Shown here piece by piece: positions 1 through 6,324 of a stretch of 9,665 nucleotides of DNA. Position 1 is the stretch's first letter. Each line of letters opens with the position of its first letter. This stretch comes from Deltaproteobacteria bacterium (GTDB lineage: Bacteria; Desulfobacterota; Desulfobacteria; Desulfobacterales; JAFDFH01): NCBI GenBank assembly GCA_019309945.1, contig JAFDFH010000179.1, positions 1-9,665 on the forward strand, in the 5' to 3' direction. The position numbers and the translations under genes were made by a program. The notes below the pieces were generated by a model that saw only the letters and a list, made by a program, of their open reading frames with translations, had not been told where the DNA came from and searched no databases.

Positions 1-29
1 GTGGTTGCTGATTTTTTTTTTTTTCGGTC

Positions 30-1955
30 TTATCCCATGTAGAGTTTTAATAATAAGTTGATCACAACAAGTGCAAAAAGGGCCGGAAGTATCATTGCTC
101 TTGTCTGTAATTTTTGATCCTGGAAAAAATCTCTGAGCCCCATATATCCGCGACTGAGCCCAAAGTATAGCCCTGCCAGTAAAACAATCCCCTGGATTAC
201 GGGGATCCATTGCGGTAAAAAAGGCCTGAAATGAGAATTGGCTGTACCCAAAAGGTCCCAACCCAACCCCAGAGGATCGGAAAATACAGAAATGATGTAA
301 CCATAGTTGACCATTACGGCCGGCAGACTGAATGAAATCCAGGCAAAAATGCCCACCGGTATCAAAATGTATGCAAGCCGTAACATCATGGCCCGGTTGT
401 TCACTGGATTTCCGGCAAGACGATTGGCACCTTTAGCGCTCAGCATAAAAAGGGCCGGAAATACCACAAGGGCAGATCCCCAGATGGCGGCAAGATATAT
501 CAGAAAAGGAATAATCTGTTTGCTTTCGGTCACATTGGCCGCATCTTTGATGAATCCCCAGGGGCCTAACATGGTAATGCTGAAGGCGATAGCCACCACC
601 AGCATGATAATCGCATTGAACATTTCATCATAGCCCTTTAGAATTTTGTCCGAACCAAAGGGTCTGATAAAAATGCCGACGTTGTCCTTCGGGCAGCTTT
701 TGATGCATTCGGTGCACAATCCGCAGTAGTTGTTGCGGTTCATATTGCCGACATATTGATTCCAGGGACATGCCCATCCTTCCGGGCAGCCGATAAAACA
801 GGATTTATCTTTGTGTTTTTTGCAAACATCGCGATCGATGGCGCGCACTTCGGTCATGGATGCCATGGAATAGGTGCCCAGAAATCCGCCCACCGGACAT
901 AAATACAGGCAAAAAACCCGGTGGCGGTAAATCAGGGCAAGCACCAGCGTTATGCCCAGAATAATTAAAAACATAAGCGCCGTGGCGATGGGACGGGTGA
1001 TTAAAATCATGCCGAATGAAATCAGGATCAGAAAAAGAATGTTTTGCAGCCAGATATTGCGGATTTTTGCGGGCCAATCCCTTTGCAGACCGCTGAAGCG
1101 GTGATGTAATTTTTTAAACGGCTCACGGACATAGCGGACGGCGGCCAGGCTCCGGCGCGAAAGCCATTCGGCCGGAGCAGGCAAGGGACACATCAGGCAC
1201 CAGATCCGGCCGCCCAGGGGTACGATAACCGCCTTTAGCACGAACCACCATAGGATCCAGACAAAAACAATGGCAATGTTGCGGTTGCCCACAGGGCTTC
1301 CCCATAGGCTGCTCAGAATAAACAGATAAAATACGATAAAATTAGGTAGTATGATCAAAAATTGAAAACTGCGCAATTTGATGATCGGTTTTAACCACGG
1401 GAGGATATCCATGATATTGCGGTGTTTGAAACCGGCAAAGCGGGGGGGCGCATCGCACCCAAAAAGGACGAACATCGAAAATACCAGCCACACGGATAAT
1501 GAGATAAAAAAATGGTATGGGGTATTGGGCTTGACGACAAACTCCCCGGTCATAAAGGGGTGCAGATTTCCGCAGATCTCGGTGCAGCGGAAGGTGAATT
1601 TGCCCGCTCGATATGCAACAAACTTGACCGTCGACACCCTGCTCCATTCGTTCATATCATGGCCGGCGGCATCCTGTAAGGCATATTTTTGAAACATCAT
1701 CCCTTTGCGGGCCATTAATTTAATGGGATACCCGTCCAGCGAAAACCCGTGGGTCACATCGAGAGTGGAAAAATTTAAAACAATCGTATCTCCTTTATCG
1801 ACGATGATCCGCGAGGGGGAATAGCCATACTTTCTAGCGTTGACGGAAATATAGTGGGTGCGGGTCTCATGAGGTATCAAGGCAATTGCCAGTGGTATGA
1901 TCACGGCCAGTTCGAAACTTAAGAGAATAAGAAGAATTGTTTTTTTTCTGCTCAT
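30..1955 (-). CDS. CuA cupredoxin fused to NapH/NosR-like polyferredoxin membrane protein
   Basis: Predicted inner-membrane electron-transfer protein of 641 residues. After an N-terminal membrane anchor (about 6-28), residues 35-142 form a periplasmic cupredoxin domain with a full binuclear CuA ligand set: H69 (in DVTHGFS), then C124, C128, H132 and M135 in CTEICGNLHPFM, as in cytochrome oxidase subunit II. The rest is multi-spanning (helices about 148-167, 198-216, 228-246, 304-343, 445-463, 482-506, 525-548, 583-600, 620-638) and resembles NapH/NosR/CcoG-type ferredoxin membrane proteins. It has CLMCP (C253, C256) and CLYLCP (C349, C353), a cysteine-rich stretch C378/C386/C390/C396, and a canonical 4Fe-4S motif C411, C414, C417, C421. 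The start is the ATG at 1955; no strong Shine-Dalgarno precedes it. Family knowledge: such proteins pass electrons between quinol, Fe-S clusters and periplasmic acceptors. The fusion to CuA is unusual, and its donor and acceptor are unknown. Not a canonical cox2: there is no oxidase subunit I in the window. Confidence 0.9.
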   Translation of the reverse strand: MSRKKTILLILLSFELAVIIPLAIALIPHETRTHYISVNARKYGYSPSRIIVDKGDTIVLNFSTLDVTHGFSLDGYPIKLMARKGMMFQKYALQDAAGHDMNEWSRVSTVKFVAYRAGKFTFRCTEICGNLHPFMTGEFVVKPNTPYHFFISLSVWLVFSMFVLFGCDAPPRFAGFKHRNIMDILPWLKPIIKLRSFQFLIILPNFIVFYLFILSSLWGSPVGNRNIAIVFVWILWWFVLKAVIVPLGGRIWCLMCPLPAPAEWLSRRSLAAVRYVREPFKKLHHRFSGLQRDWPAKIRNIWLQNILFLILISFGMILITRPIATALMFLIILGITLVLALIYRHRVFCLYLCPVGGFLGTYSMASMTEVRAIDRDVCKKHKDKSCFIGCPEGWACPWNQYVGNMNRNNYCGLCTECIKSCPKDNVGIFIRPFGSDKILKGYDEMFNAIIMLVVAIAFSITMLGPWGFIKDAANVTESKQIIPFLIYLAAIWGSALVVFPALFMLSAKGANRLAGNPVNNRAMMLRLAYILIPVGIFAWISFSLPAVMVNYGYIISVFSDPLGLGWDLLGTANSHFRPFLPQWIPVIQGIVLLAGLYFGLSRGYMGLRDFFQDQKLQTRAMILPALFALVVINLLLKLYMG

Positions 1956-1986
1956 ATTCGTCAGACACAGGTTGTGGGAGAATGGA

Positions 1987-2014
1987 ATTATAAGCTGCCA
2001 CTATGGAAGTTAAA
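1987..2014 (-). promoter_or_regulatory. Sigma-70-like promoter for the CuA-polyferredoxin gene
   Basis: On the minus strand a perfect -10 hexamer TATAAT (1992-1987) lies 16 bases downstream of a weak -35 hexamer TTTAAC (2014-2009). The start point would be near 1980, leaving a leader of about 25 bases before the ATG at 1955. This suggests the gene is transcribed on its own rather than only by read-through from the upstream CuA gene. The -35 match is poor, so an activator may be needed. Confidence 0.45.
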
Positions 2015-2085
2015 GCCGTGAAGAGGGTTTAGTTTGTTTGTATAGTAACTAAAAAATTATATTTGTACCTTTTTTCATTATACAA

Positions 2086-2199
2086 GGCGGATCTACGACA
2101 TTTTGTGGCAAAAAACCAAAACACAAGCACCAAATTCGAAATCTCAATGACCGAAACAAATAATTTTTATTTTTAATAATCTTTTTTGTTTTATCCGCC
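2086..2199. repeat. Degenerate intergenic repeat, copy 1
   Basis: AT-rich non-coding block between the two CuA genes. It begins GGCGGAT (2086-2092) and ends GTTTTATCCGCC (2188-2199), so its ends form a 7-base inverted repeat GGCGGAT/ATCCGCC. Inside is AAGCACCAAAT (2125-2135) followed by TTCGAAA. A block with the same ends, the same internal AAGCAC motif and similar length lies at 5701-5818. I read it as an eroded copy of a dispersed, non-coding repeat; the interior is too diverged to call a defined family. The remaining intergenic sequence between 1956 and 2235 shows only the promoter described separately. Confidence 0.4.
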
Positions 2200-2235
2200 G
2201 CAGATTGGCCATTGATTTTATTTGTTATTTGTTTT

Positions 2236-2733
2236 TTACGGTTTATCCGGGTCAGAAGGTGGTCGGTCCTTGACCACCAGCGTGCCCTTCATATGCTGGT
2301 GGATATCGCCACAGTAAACATTACACGCAAAGACAAAGGTACCGGTCCTGTCAGCCTTAAAGGGTACAAAGACTGTTTTTCCCGGTTTAATGCCGTTTGA
2401 AAGATAAACACCAAAAGCTTTGAGGCTAAACCCGTGGGTCACATCACTGCTGCGCAGCTTCAGCACCACCTGATCATCTTTGAAGACCTCTATCACAGGG
2501 TGCTGAATCGGTACATTTTTTTGTCGGAAAGAGAGAATATCATTGGCCTGCACCTCACCCAACAGCCAGCCCCTTTGTGCGTTTCCGGTAAGGGTGAATT
2601 CTTTAGCTCCGTCGGTTATTTCTTTTAGCTCTAAGTGACGATCATAAGCCCGGATGCCAAAAGGCAGGCCGACGATAATCGCGACCAGTAAAATAAAAAA
2701 AATAAGATCCTGATTGATGGGGTCGATTCGCAT
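2236..2733 (-). CDS. Membrane-anchored CuA (cytochrome oxidase subunit II-like) cupredoxin
   Basis: A 165-residue protein with one N-terminal membrane helix (about 9-27) and a periplasmic cupredoxin domain (about 75-155). The complete CuA ligand set is present: H100 in DVTHGFSL, then C137, C141, H145 and M148 in CNVYCGDIHQHM, i.e. C-x3-C-x3-H-x2-M. It is shorter than classical subunit II, having one rather than two helices, like the subunit II of ba3-type oxidases. Expected role: one-electron transfer in the periplasm, tethered to the inner membrane. It starts at the ATG at 2733, preceded by AAGGAA. It is separated from the upstream cytochrome b gene by an intrinsic terminator and has its own putative promoter. 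Its neighbour at 30-1955 carries a second, different CuA domain. Without an oxidase subunit I nearby the partner is unknown; it could serve an oxidase, a nitrogen-oxide reductase or a new complex encoded elsewhere. Confidence 0.9.
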   Translation of the reverse strand: MRIDPINQDLIFFILLVAIIVGLPFGIRAYDRHLELKEITDGAKEFTLTGNAQRGWLLGEVQANDILSFRQKNVPIQHPVIEVFKDDQVVLKLRSSDVTHGFSLKAFGVYLSNGIKPGKTVFVPFKADRTGTFVFACNVYCGDIHQHMKGTLVVKDRPPSDPDKP

Positions 2734-2750
2734 GGAATTTCCTTATTATC

Positions 2751-2756
2751 AGTATA
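2751..2756 (-). promoter_or_regulatory. -10 element of the small CuA gene promoter
   Basis: TATACT on the minus strand, 18 bases before the ATG at 2733. There is no good -35 at standard distance. Instead, a dyad at 2778-2791 is centred about 40.5 bases upstream of the start point implied by this hexamer (near 2744), the geometry of a class II Crp/Fnr-activated promoter. Confidence 0.45.
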
Positions 2757-2777
2757 CAGTATTCAAAGGCTTTTGCA

Positions 2778-2791
2778 TTGACATAAGTCAA
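2778..2791. promoter_or_regulatory. Crp/Fnr-family operator palindrome
   Basis: TTGACATAAGTCAA is a perfect 5-base dyad TTGAC-N4-GTCAA. It has the same half-site spacing as the FNR site TTGAT-N4-ATCAA, with the inner base changed to C/G, as expected for relatives such as HcpR-type regulators of sulfate reducers. It sits 45-58 bases upstream of the CuA start codon and just downstream of the cytochrome b terminator. Which regulator binds is inference; none is encoded in the window. Confidence 0.5.
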
Positions 2792-2794
2792 AAT

Positions 2795-2827
2795 AAAAAG
2801 GCAGGATCATGGCTGATCTGCCTTTTT
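2795..2827 (-). terminator. Intrinsic terminator after the cytochrome operon
   Basis: AAAAAGGCAG (2795-2804) pairs perfectly with CTGCCTTTTT (2818-2827), and the stem extends by 3 pairs past a single bulged G to a short loop. On the minus strand the stem ends in TTTTTATTTT. It lies 25 bases after the cytochrome b stop codon. The A/T flanks are symmetrical, so it could act on both strands. It splits the cytochrome operon from the CuA genes. Confidence 0.75.
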
Positions 2828-2852
2828 GTAACAAGGATTATAAATTTGCACT

Positions 2853-3632
2853 TTAGTGTAGGGTTATATAGCGGCTGTAAATAATTCCGTTTATTATCAG
2901 ATAGATACCAAAAATCAGAACGGCGTATCCAAAAACATAATATATCACCCTGTACCAGGTGGCCGGAGGAGTTGCCTCTAGAGCCTCAAGCTTACCCTCT
3001 TCTTTTAGACCTGAAAACATACCCTCATTCATTGGAAAACTCGAAGGCCGCAAGTGCCCGATAAAAAAGTGAACGATAAAAATATAGGAAATCGCCAGAA
3101 GTGCTTCCGCCTTGTGCAATAACATCGCAATGTTCAGAGACCAGCCCGGCAGCATGCGGCAGGTCATAAGGGGGTACATCAGCATCAGGCCGGTTATCGC
3201 CAACAAAGGCAATCCCCAGTAGACGGCCCAGTAATCGAACTTTTCCCAATACGTCCAGCGGTTCAATCTGGGTGGAGCGCCTAAACCGAAAATCCATAAA
3301 GTTCGCTGCCAAAGATGTTTAACATCATATAGGTTTGGAACCAGAGAGTCCGGTCCGAAGATGCTTTTTACGAAATTTCCCCATTTTATTCTGGTCAGCA
3401 AATAGATGGTGTGGACCAAAAATCCCACGATCATCAGGGCTCCCACCCATTTATGGATGATCAGTGCGGTTTCATACCCGCCGAAAACATAGCTGAGTTT
3501 CTTGCCCCAGCCGGTGGTGATAAACAAGCGGCTGAAGCCGGTCGCTGTCTGCATAATAAACGTCAGCATAAGGAAGAGATGAAACAGCCGGTCTGTTATA
3601 CCAAATCGTTTAATGCGGCTTTTTGGCATCAT
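2853..3632 (-). CDS. Cytochrome b subunit (b561/Ni-Fe hydrogenase cytochrome b type)
   Basis: A 259-residue integral membrane protein with about five helices (roughly 16-36, 55-80, 133-155, 165-190, 230-252). It resembles the di-heme cytochrome b subunits that connect the quinone pool to periplasmic redox proteins (formate dehydrogenase gamma, hydrogenase or thiosulfate reductase cytochrome b). Candidate heme ligands placed in helices are H18 (RLFHLF), H60 (IIHKWVG), H74 (FLVHT), H173 (LLHKAE) and H188 (FIVHFF). Its start overlaps the stop of the upstream three-heme cytochrome gene as ATGA, so the two are translationally coupled and probably form one complex. The gene begins ATGATG, so the start could be at 3632 or 3629. 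In this pairing the cytochrome b would exchange electrons with menaquinone and the three-heme protein would carry them to the periplasm. Direction of flow cannot be read from sequence. Confidence 0.85.
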   Translation of the reverse strand: MMPKSRIKRFGITDRLFHLFLMLTFIMQTATGFSRLFITTGWGKKLSYVFGGYETALIIHKWVGALMIVGFLVHTIYLLTRIKWGNFVKSIFGPDSLVPNLYDVKHLWQRTLWIFGLGAPPRLNRWTYWEKFDYWAVYWGLPLLAITGLMLMYPLMTCRMLPGWSLNIAMLLHKAEALLAISYIFIVHFFIGHLRPSSFPMNEGMFSGLKEEGKLEALEATPPATWYRVIYYVFGYAVLIFGIYLIINGIIYSRYITLH

Positions 3633-4312
3633 TTTTCAGCTTTCCTCTTTTTTCTAAACAATTCTCTCAAGCCCACCAGAAAACTATGCGGGATAAAAAA
3701 GGCCAGCGTGCCAACCAGAAGCACCAGCATAAACCAATAAGTATAATACAGGAGGGGAAAACCCGTCTTGGCTGAAGCAGATCCTGCCGAAGGCTCATGA
3801 ATTACATAGCTGGCATAGGAGGCACTGGCACCTTCGTGACATTTGGCGCAAACGTATGCATGCCGCCGGATAGGGTTCAGAGGCGAGAAATAGTGATTGA
3901 TACTGGCGATTGGCTCGCCGCCGTGGCACTGACGGCATGTGAGGTTGGCCCGCACGGTGTGAATGTCGCGGGTTTCTGCGACGTGACAGTCTTCACAGCG
4001 TCTGCCCCAGTAGAATTTAATGGCCCGATGGGAGTCCGCCAGGCGAGTGCGACTACGCACCGAGGCGGCGGTGGGGCTGTAAGGAAAAAGGCCGCGGCTC
4101 ACCCCCGGAACACCCACCAGCGGACGCTGACGGCGCGGCCGGGCTTCATATTCCTCATAATATCCCGTACTAACCTCGTATTCCTTGTAACGCCGGATAG
4201 CGGATGTGACTTCTTCCTGAGCAGTCGCCGGCACGGCAGAAAAAAGGATCTCGCCCAGGAGCAGGGCTCCCATCAGTATGGGAGCCCAACTTTTTCGTTT
4301 TTGCTGGGTCAT
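3629..4312 (-). CDS. Three-heme membrane-anchored cytochrome c
   Basis: A 227-residue exported protein. A signal peptide (cleavage likely after AVPATA, near residue 31) is followed by an Arg/Tyr-rich region (about 38-92) without heme sites. Three CxxCH motifs follow: CEDCH (106-110), CRQCH (126-130) and CAKCH (155-159). Histidines H95, H118, H140, H151 and H172 are available as distal ligands. One C-terminal helix (about 187-208) ends in a positively charged tail (RKKRK), placing the hemes in the periplasm. The layout matches the small multiheme cytochromes found with cytochrome b subunits in Desulfobacterota. The start is the ATG at 4312, preceded by GGGAG at good spacing and 21 bases after the stop of the eight-heme gene; its own stop overlaps the next start. 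Likely role: relay between cytochrome b and the eight-heme lipoprotein. Confidence 0.85.
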   Translation of the reverse strand: MTQQKRKSWAPILMGALLLGEILFSAVPATAQEEVTSAIRRYKEYEVSTGYYEEYEARPRRQRPLVGVPGVSRGLFPYSPTAASVRSRTRLADSHRAIKFYWGRRCEDCHVAETRDIHTVRANLTCRQCHGGEPIASINHYFSPLNPIRRHAYVCAKCHEGASASYASYVIHEPSAGSASAKTGFPLLYYTYWFMLVLLVGTLAFFIPHSFLVGLRELFRKKRKAEK

Positions 4313-4333
4313 GACAGACTCCCGGGTTGGTAT

Positions 4334-5608
4334 TTACTCATACTTTTTGAAACTGATCGGTTCTACCTGCTTGCCTATCGGTTTCGGCAACTGGGTCAGT
4401 TTGATCCAATCGGCCTGCAACTCTTTCAAATCCTGGTTCTTGTGTTTGTGACACGTCTGACAGGAATTGGGTACCTTCGAGTTTTTCAGAGTATCTTCCG
4501 GCAGCAGGGCCATAAAAACATGACTGTGAATGTCTCCGGACTCCGCACTCTTGGCAATTCGCGGCATATGGCAGCCGACACAATTGCCGAACGAGTGAAT
4601 CGAGTGAGCCAGATTATTGTTGACCATCGTGTGGCATTGGAGGCATTGTTGGGATCCTGCCGCAAAAGTCTGGGACCGGGTAGGTGGCATTCCTATCTGA
4701 TGCACAAAGTGGCAAGACATGCAAGTTACGCCTTCCTTGGCGTGCTTTGAATGCTGCCAGTCAATAAATTGCTGGTGATGCCCTTTCGAAAACTCATTGG
4801 CGTACACATGCTTTACATCACCGGCTTCAAAAGAAGTCGATTTGTAGTATGCCGCAAGTGCCTTGCCGGGTGTGTAGCCTATGGGCCAGCCACCCCCCTT
4901 GACCATTGTGGACTTGCCCCGGTTGTGGCAGGAACCACAGATCTGAGCCGCCACTCCCATGGTGAGTTTGGCGGGGTTGACGATGGTCTGGCGCTTTTCA
5001 AAAACCGCCGTCTTGGGAAGGGCTGCGTGCCACGAGCCTTTTCCGTGGCAGGATTCACAGGCGACCCCCGGTTCACTGAAAGTCTGTGTTTCAACATCGA
5101 GACCGGTGGAATGGCAACCGCCACACTTGAGCGCCCAGGGACGTTTGTCCCAGTCTTTCTCATGATAATTGACCCAGCGATCCGTATCGGCGTTGTATTG
5201 AATCGGTGAGATGAAAAGCGTGTCGTCCTTTTTAACCAAAAAACGCTGTTTCCACTGGCTGCCGATGGTGTAAAGGATCTCGTCTTTCGTGGGAACGTAG
5301 ATTTTATCCGCCGGTACCTTGAGCTTTTTACTCAATTTGGCCAGATCTTCACGGATCCTTTTTTCGTCGATCGGAACAATAATAACATCCTCGTTCTTTT
5401 TGGCGTCCTGGAGCATGCGGCTGTGCATGGTCATTTTCCAGGAATCATAGTGTTCCAGGTGACACATCTTGCAGGTGTCAGAGCCGACAAAAGCCTTGGG
5501 TTGGGACGTAACGGCCGCAACATCGATCGGCTGCTCACCGCCGCAGGCCGACAAAATCAGTGCCATAAGGCCCATGATGAAAATAGTTGCAAGGTATCTT
5601 CCCTTCAT
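4334..5608 (-). CDS. Eight-heme cytochrome c lipoprotein (cytochrome c554-like)
   Basis: A 424-residue exported protein. The N-terminus is a lipoprotein signal with lipobox LSAC (C22), so it is lipid-anchored; no Asp follows the cysteine, so outer-membrane targeting is possible. Eight CxxCH motifs start at C46, C162, C184, C224, C296, C322, C343 and C383. The first is CKMCH followed by HYDSW, typical of cytochrome c554-type domains. The segment at about 112-150, with an IGSQWKQRFLV motif, matches a conserved stretch seen in that multiheme group. No CxxCK catalytic heme is present, which argues against octaheme tetrathionate reductase or NrfA-like enzymes, although a catalytic heme with an open site cannot be excluded. 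It is the first gene of the cytochrome operon. The start at ATG 5608 is supported by AAGGAGGA four bases upstream. Probable role: periplasmic or surface electron carrier, or a terminal reductase of unknown substrate. Confidence 0.88.
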   Translation of the reverse strand: MKGRYLATIFIMGLMALILSACGGEQPIDVAAVTSQPKAFVGSDTCKMCHLEHYDSWKMTMHSRMLQDAKKNEDVIIVPIDEKRIREDLAKLSKKLKVPADKIYVPTKDEILYTIGSQWKQRFLVKKDDTLFISPIQYNADTDRWVNYHEKDWDKRPWALKCGGCHSTGLDVETQTFSEPGVACESCHGKGSWHAALPKTAVFEKRQTIVNPAKLTMGVAAQICGSCHNRGKSTMVKGGGWPIGYTPGKALAAYYKSTSFEAGDVKHVYANEFSKGHHQQFIDWQHSKHAKEGVTCMSCHFVHQIGMPPTRSQTFAAGSQQCLQCHTMVNNNLAHSIHSFGNCVGCHMPRIAKSAESGDIHSHVFMALLPEDTLKNSKVPNSCQTCHKHKNQDLKELQADWIKLTQLPKPIGKQVEPISFKKYE

Positions 5609-5640
5609 GTTGTCCTCCTTGGTTTGTGATAGTGTTGCAA

Positions 5641-5660
5641 AATTTAATACGCTTTAAATT
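5641..5660. promoter_or_regulatory. Palindrome upstream of the cytochrome operon
   Basis: AATTTAA-TACGCT-TTAAATT is a perfect 7-base inverted repeat with a 6-base spacer, 33-52 bases before the start codon of the eight-heme gene. Position and symmetry suit an operator overlapping the promoter. It is AT-rich, so chance symmetry is possible. I see no convincing sigma-70 or sigma-54 promoter here. Confidence 0.3.
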
Positions 5661-5700
5661 ATTAGTATCTTAATCGTGGGTATTTTGTTGCTCTGCCTGA

Positions 5701-5818
5701 GGCGGATTTTAACTATGAAAACGCGAAAATTGGAAAGCACGAAATAGTATTTCTTTTTCTCCTTTTTTAGTGTTTTTTCGTGTTTTAGTTCTTTCGAGCT
5801 TTCGTGATGGTTTTATCC
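5701..5818. repeat. Degenerate intergenic repeat, copy 2
   Basis: Non-coding block upstream of the cytochrome operon, downstream of the receiver gene. It starts GGCGGAT (5701-5707), contains AAAGCACGAAAT (5734-5745), TTTCGTG and CTTTCGTGATGG, and ends GTTTTATCC (5810-5818). It shares ends, internal AAGCAC position (34 versus 39 bases in) and length (about 115 bases) with the block at 2086-2199. The internal GCACGAAA and TTTCGTG arms could fold on each other. Confidence 0.4.
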
Positions 5819-5838
5819 AGTTTATCCGGGTTAGATTT

Positions 5839-6213
5839 TCAGATTGGTTTTTCATTATTTTCGAAAGTAGCCCTCAGCCAGTATATAAGTTCATCCGCGT
5901 CCAGCGGTTTGGTTAAGCACACGGAGATATATTCTCTCAGGGCCTCTTCCAGCTCGGGATGAAACTGGCGCCCGGAAAGGGCAATAATGTTGATCAAAGG
6001 CTTTTTTCTTTTTAGCGTTTTTAGACTTTTGTTGGTAACCGCCACACTATCCAGGTTCACAACAATTACGCGACATTCGCTTTTTCCCAGATACCGCTCC
6101 ATATTTGAGAAAGAACTTATGGGAGTTGCCCTGTATGTATGACCTGTCAACAGGCTACAGAGGTTTCTGCATTGCTTTCTATCCGCATCCAGCACAACAA
6201 CCTCTTTTTTCAT
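5839..6213 (-). CDS. Stand-alone response-regulator receiver domain protein
   Basis: A 124-residue protein that consists only of a receiver (CheY-like) domain. Expected active-site residues can be placed: acidic pocket D9/D11 (VVVLDADR), phospho-acceptor D55 (VVNLDS), S80 at the Thr/Ser position (IIALSG) and K102 in CLTKPLD, with K-P as in genuine receivers. The spacing D55 to S80 is a little shorter than in CheY. There is no output domain, so it would act by protein contact or in a phosphorelay. It starts at ATG 6213; a GGGGGAG stretch lies about 11 bases upstream, a long spacing. A -24/-12 sigma-54 promoter sits about 95 bases upstream on the same strand, and the adjacent gene encodes a sigma-54 activator, so control by that activator is likely. 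Its kinase is not in the window. Confidence 0.75.
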   Translation of the reverse strand: MKKEVVVLDADRKQCRNLCSLLTGHTYRATPISSFSNMERYLGKSECRVIVVNLDSVAVTNKSLKTLKRKKPLINIIALSGRQFHPELEEALREYISVCLTKPLDADELIYWLRATFENNEKPI

Positions 6214-6308
6214 CAGGGTACCGGCTCCCCCTCACCTGATTTTTATAAGGGCAGGGATTTTGTTTTCCCCGGAAACATTCTTTCAAGCTACCTATGGAAG
6301 ATAATTCG

Positions 6309-6324
6309 CGCAAATGTTGTGCCA
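6309..6324 (-). promoter_or_regulatory. Sigma-54 (-24/-12) promoter
   Basis: TGGCACAACATTTGCG on the minus strand matches the sigma-54 consensus TGGCAC-N5-TTGC at every fixed base, with the required 12-base step from the GG to the GC. The predicted start point is near 6298, giving a leader of about 85 bases before the receiver gene at 6213. The only sigma-54 activator in view is encoded immediately upstream (6707-8879). Confidence 0.8.

Noticed and set aside
12..24. Run of 13 T at the left edge as a terminator of the CuA-polyferredoxin gene
   Set aside because: On the minus strand it is an A-run, not a T-run, and no hairpin precedes it; it may be only a homopolymer or serve a plus-strand gene outside the window.
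3797..4750. Long plus-strand open frame (317 codons)
   Set aside because: It lies antisense across two genes with unmistakable signal peptides and CxxCH motifs, has no recognisable domain, and its composition is that of a reverse complement of heme-protein codons.
4751..5209. Plus-strand open frame of 152 codons
   Set aside because: Antisense to the eight-heme cytochrome gene, which explains the lack of stops; no motif or ribosome site of its own.
4334..5608. Eight-heme protein as octaheme tetrathionate reductase or hydroxylamine oxidoreductase
   Set aside because: All eight heme motifs are ordinary CxxCH with no CxxCK, and the lipoprotein signal and c554-like spacing fit an electron carrier better.
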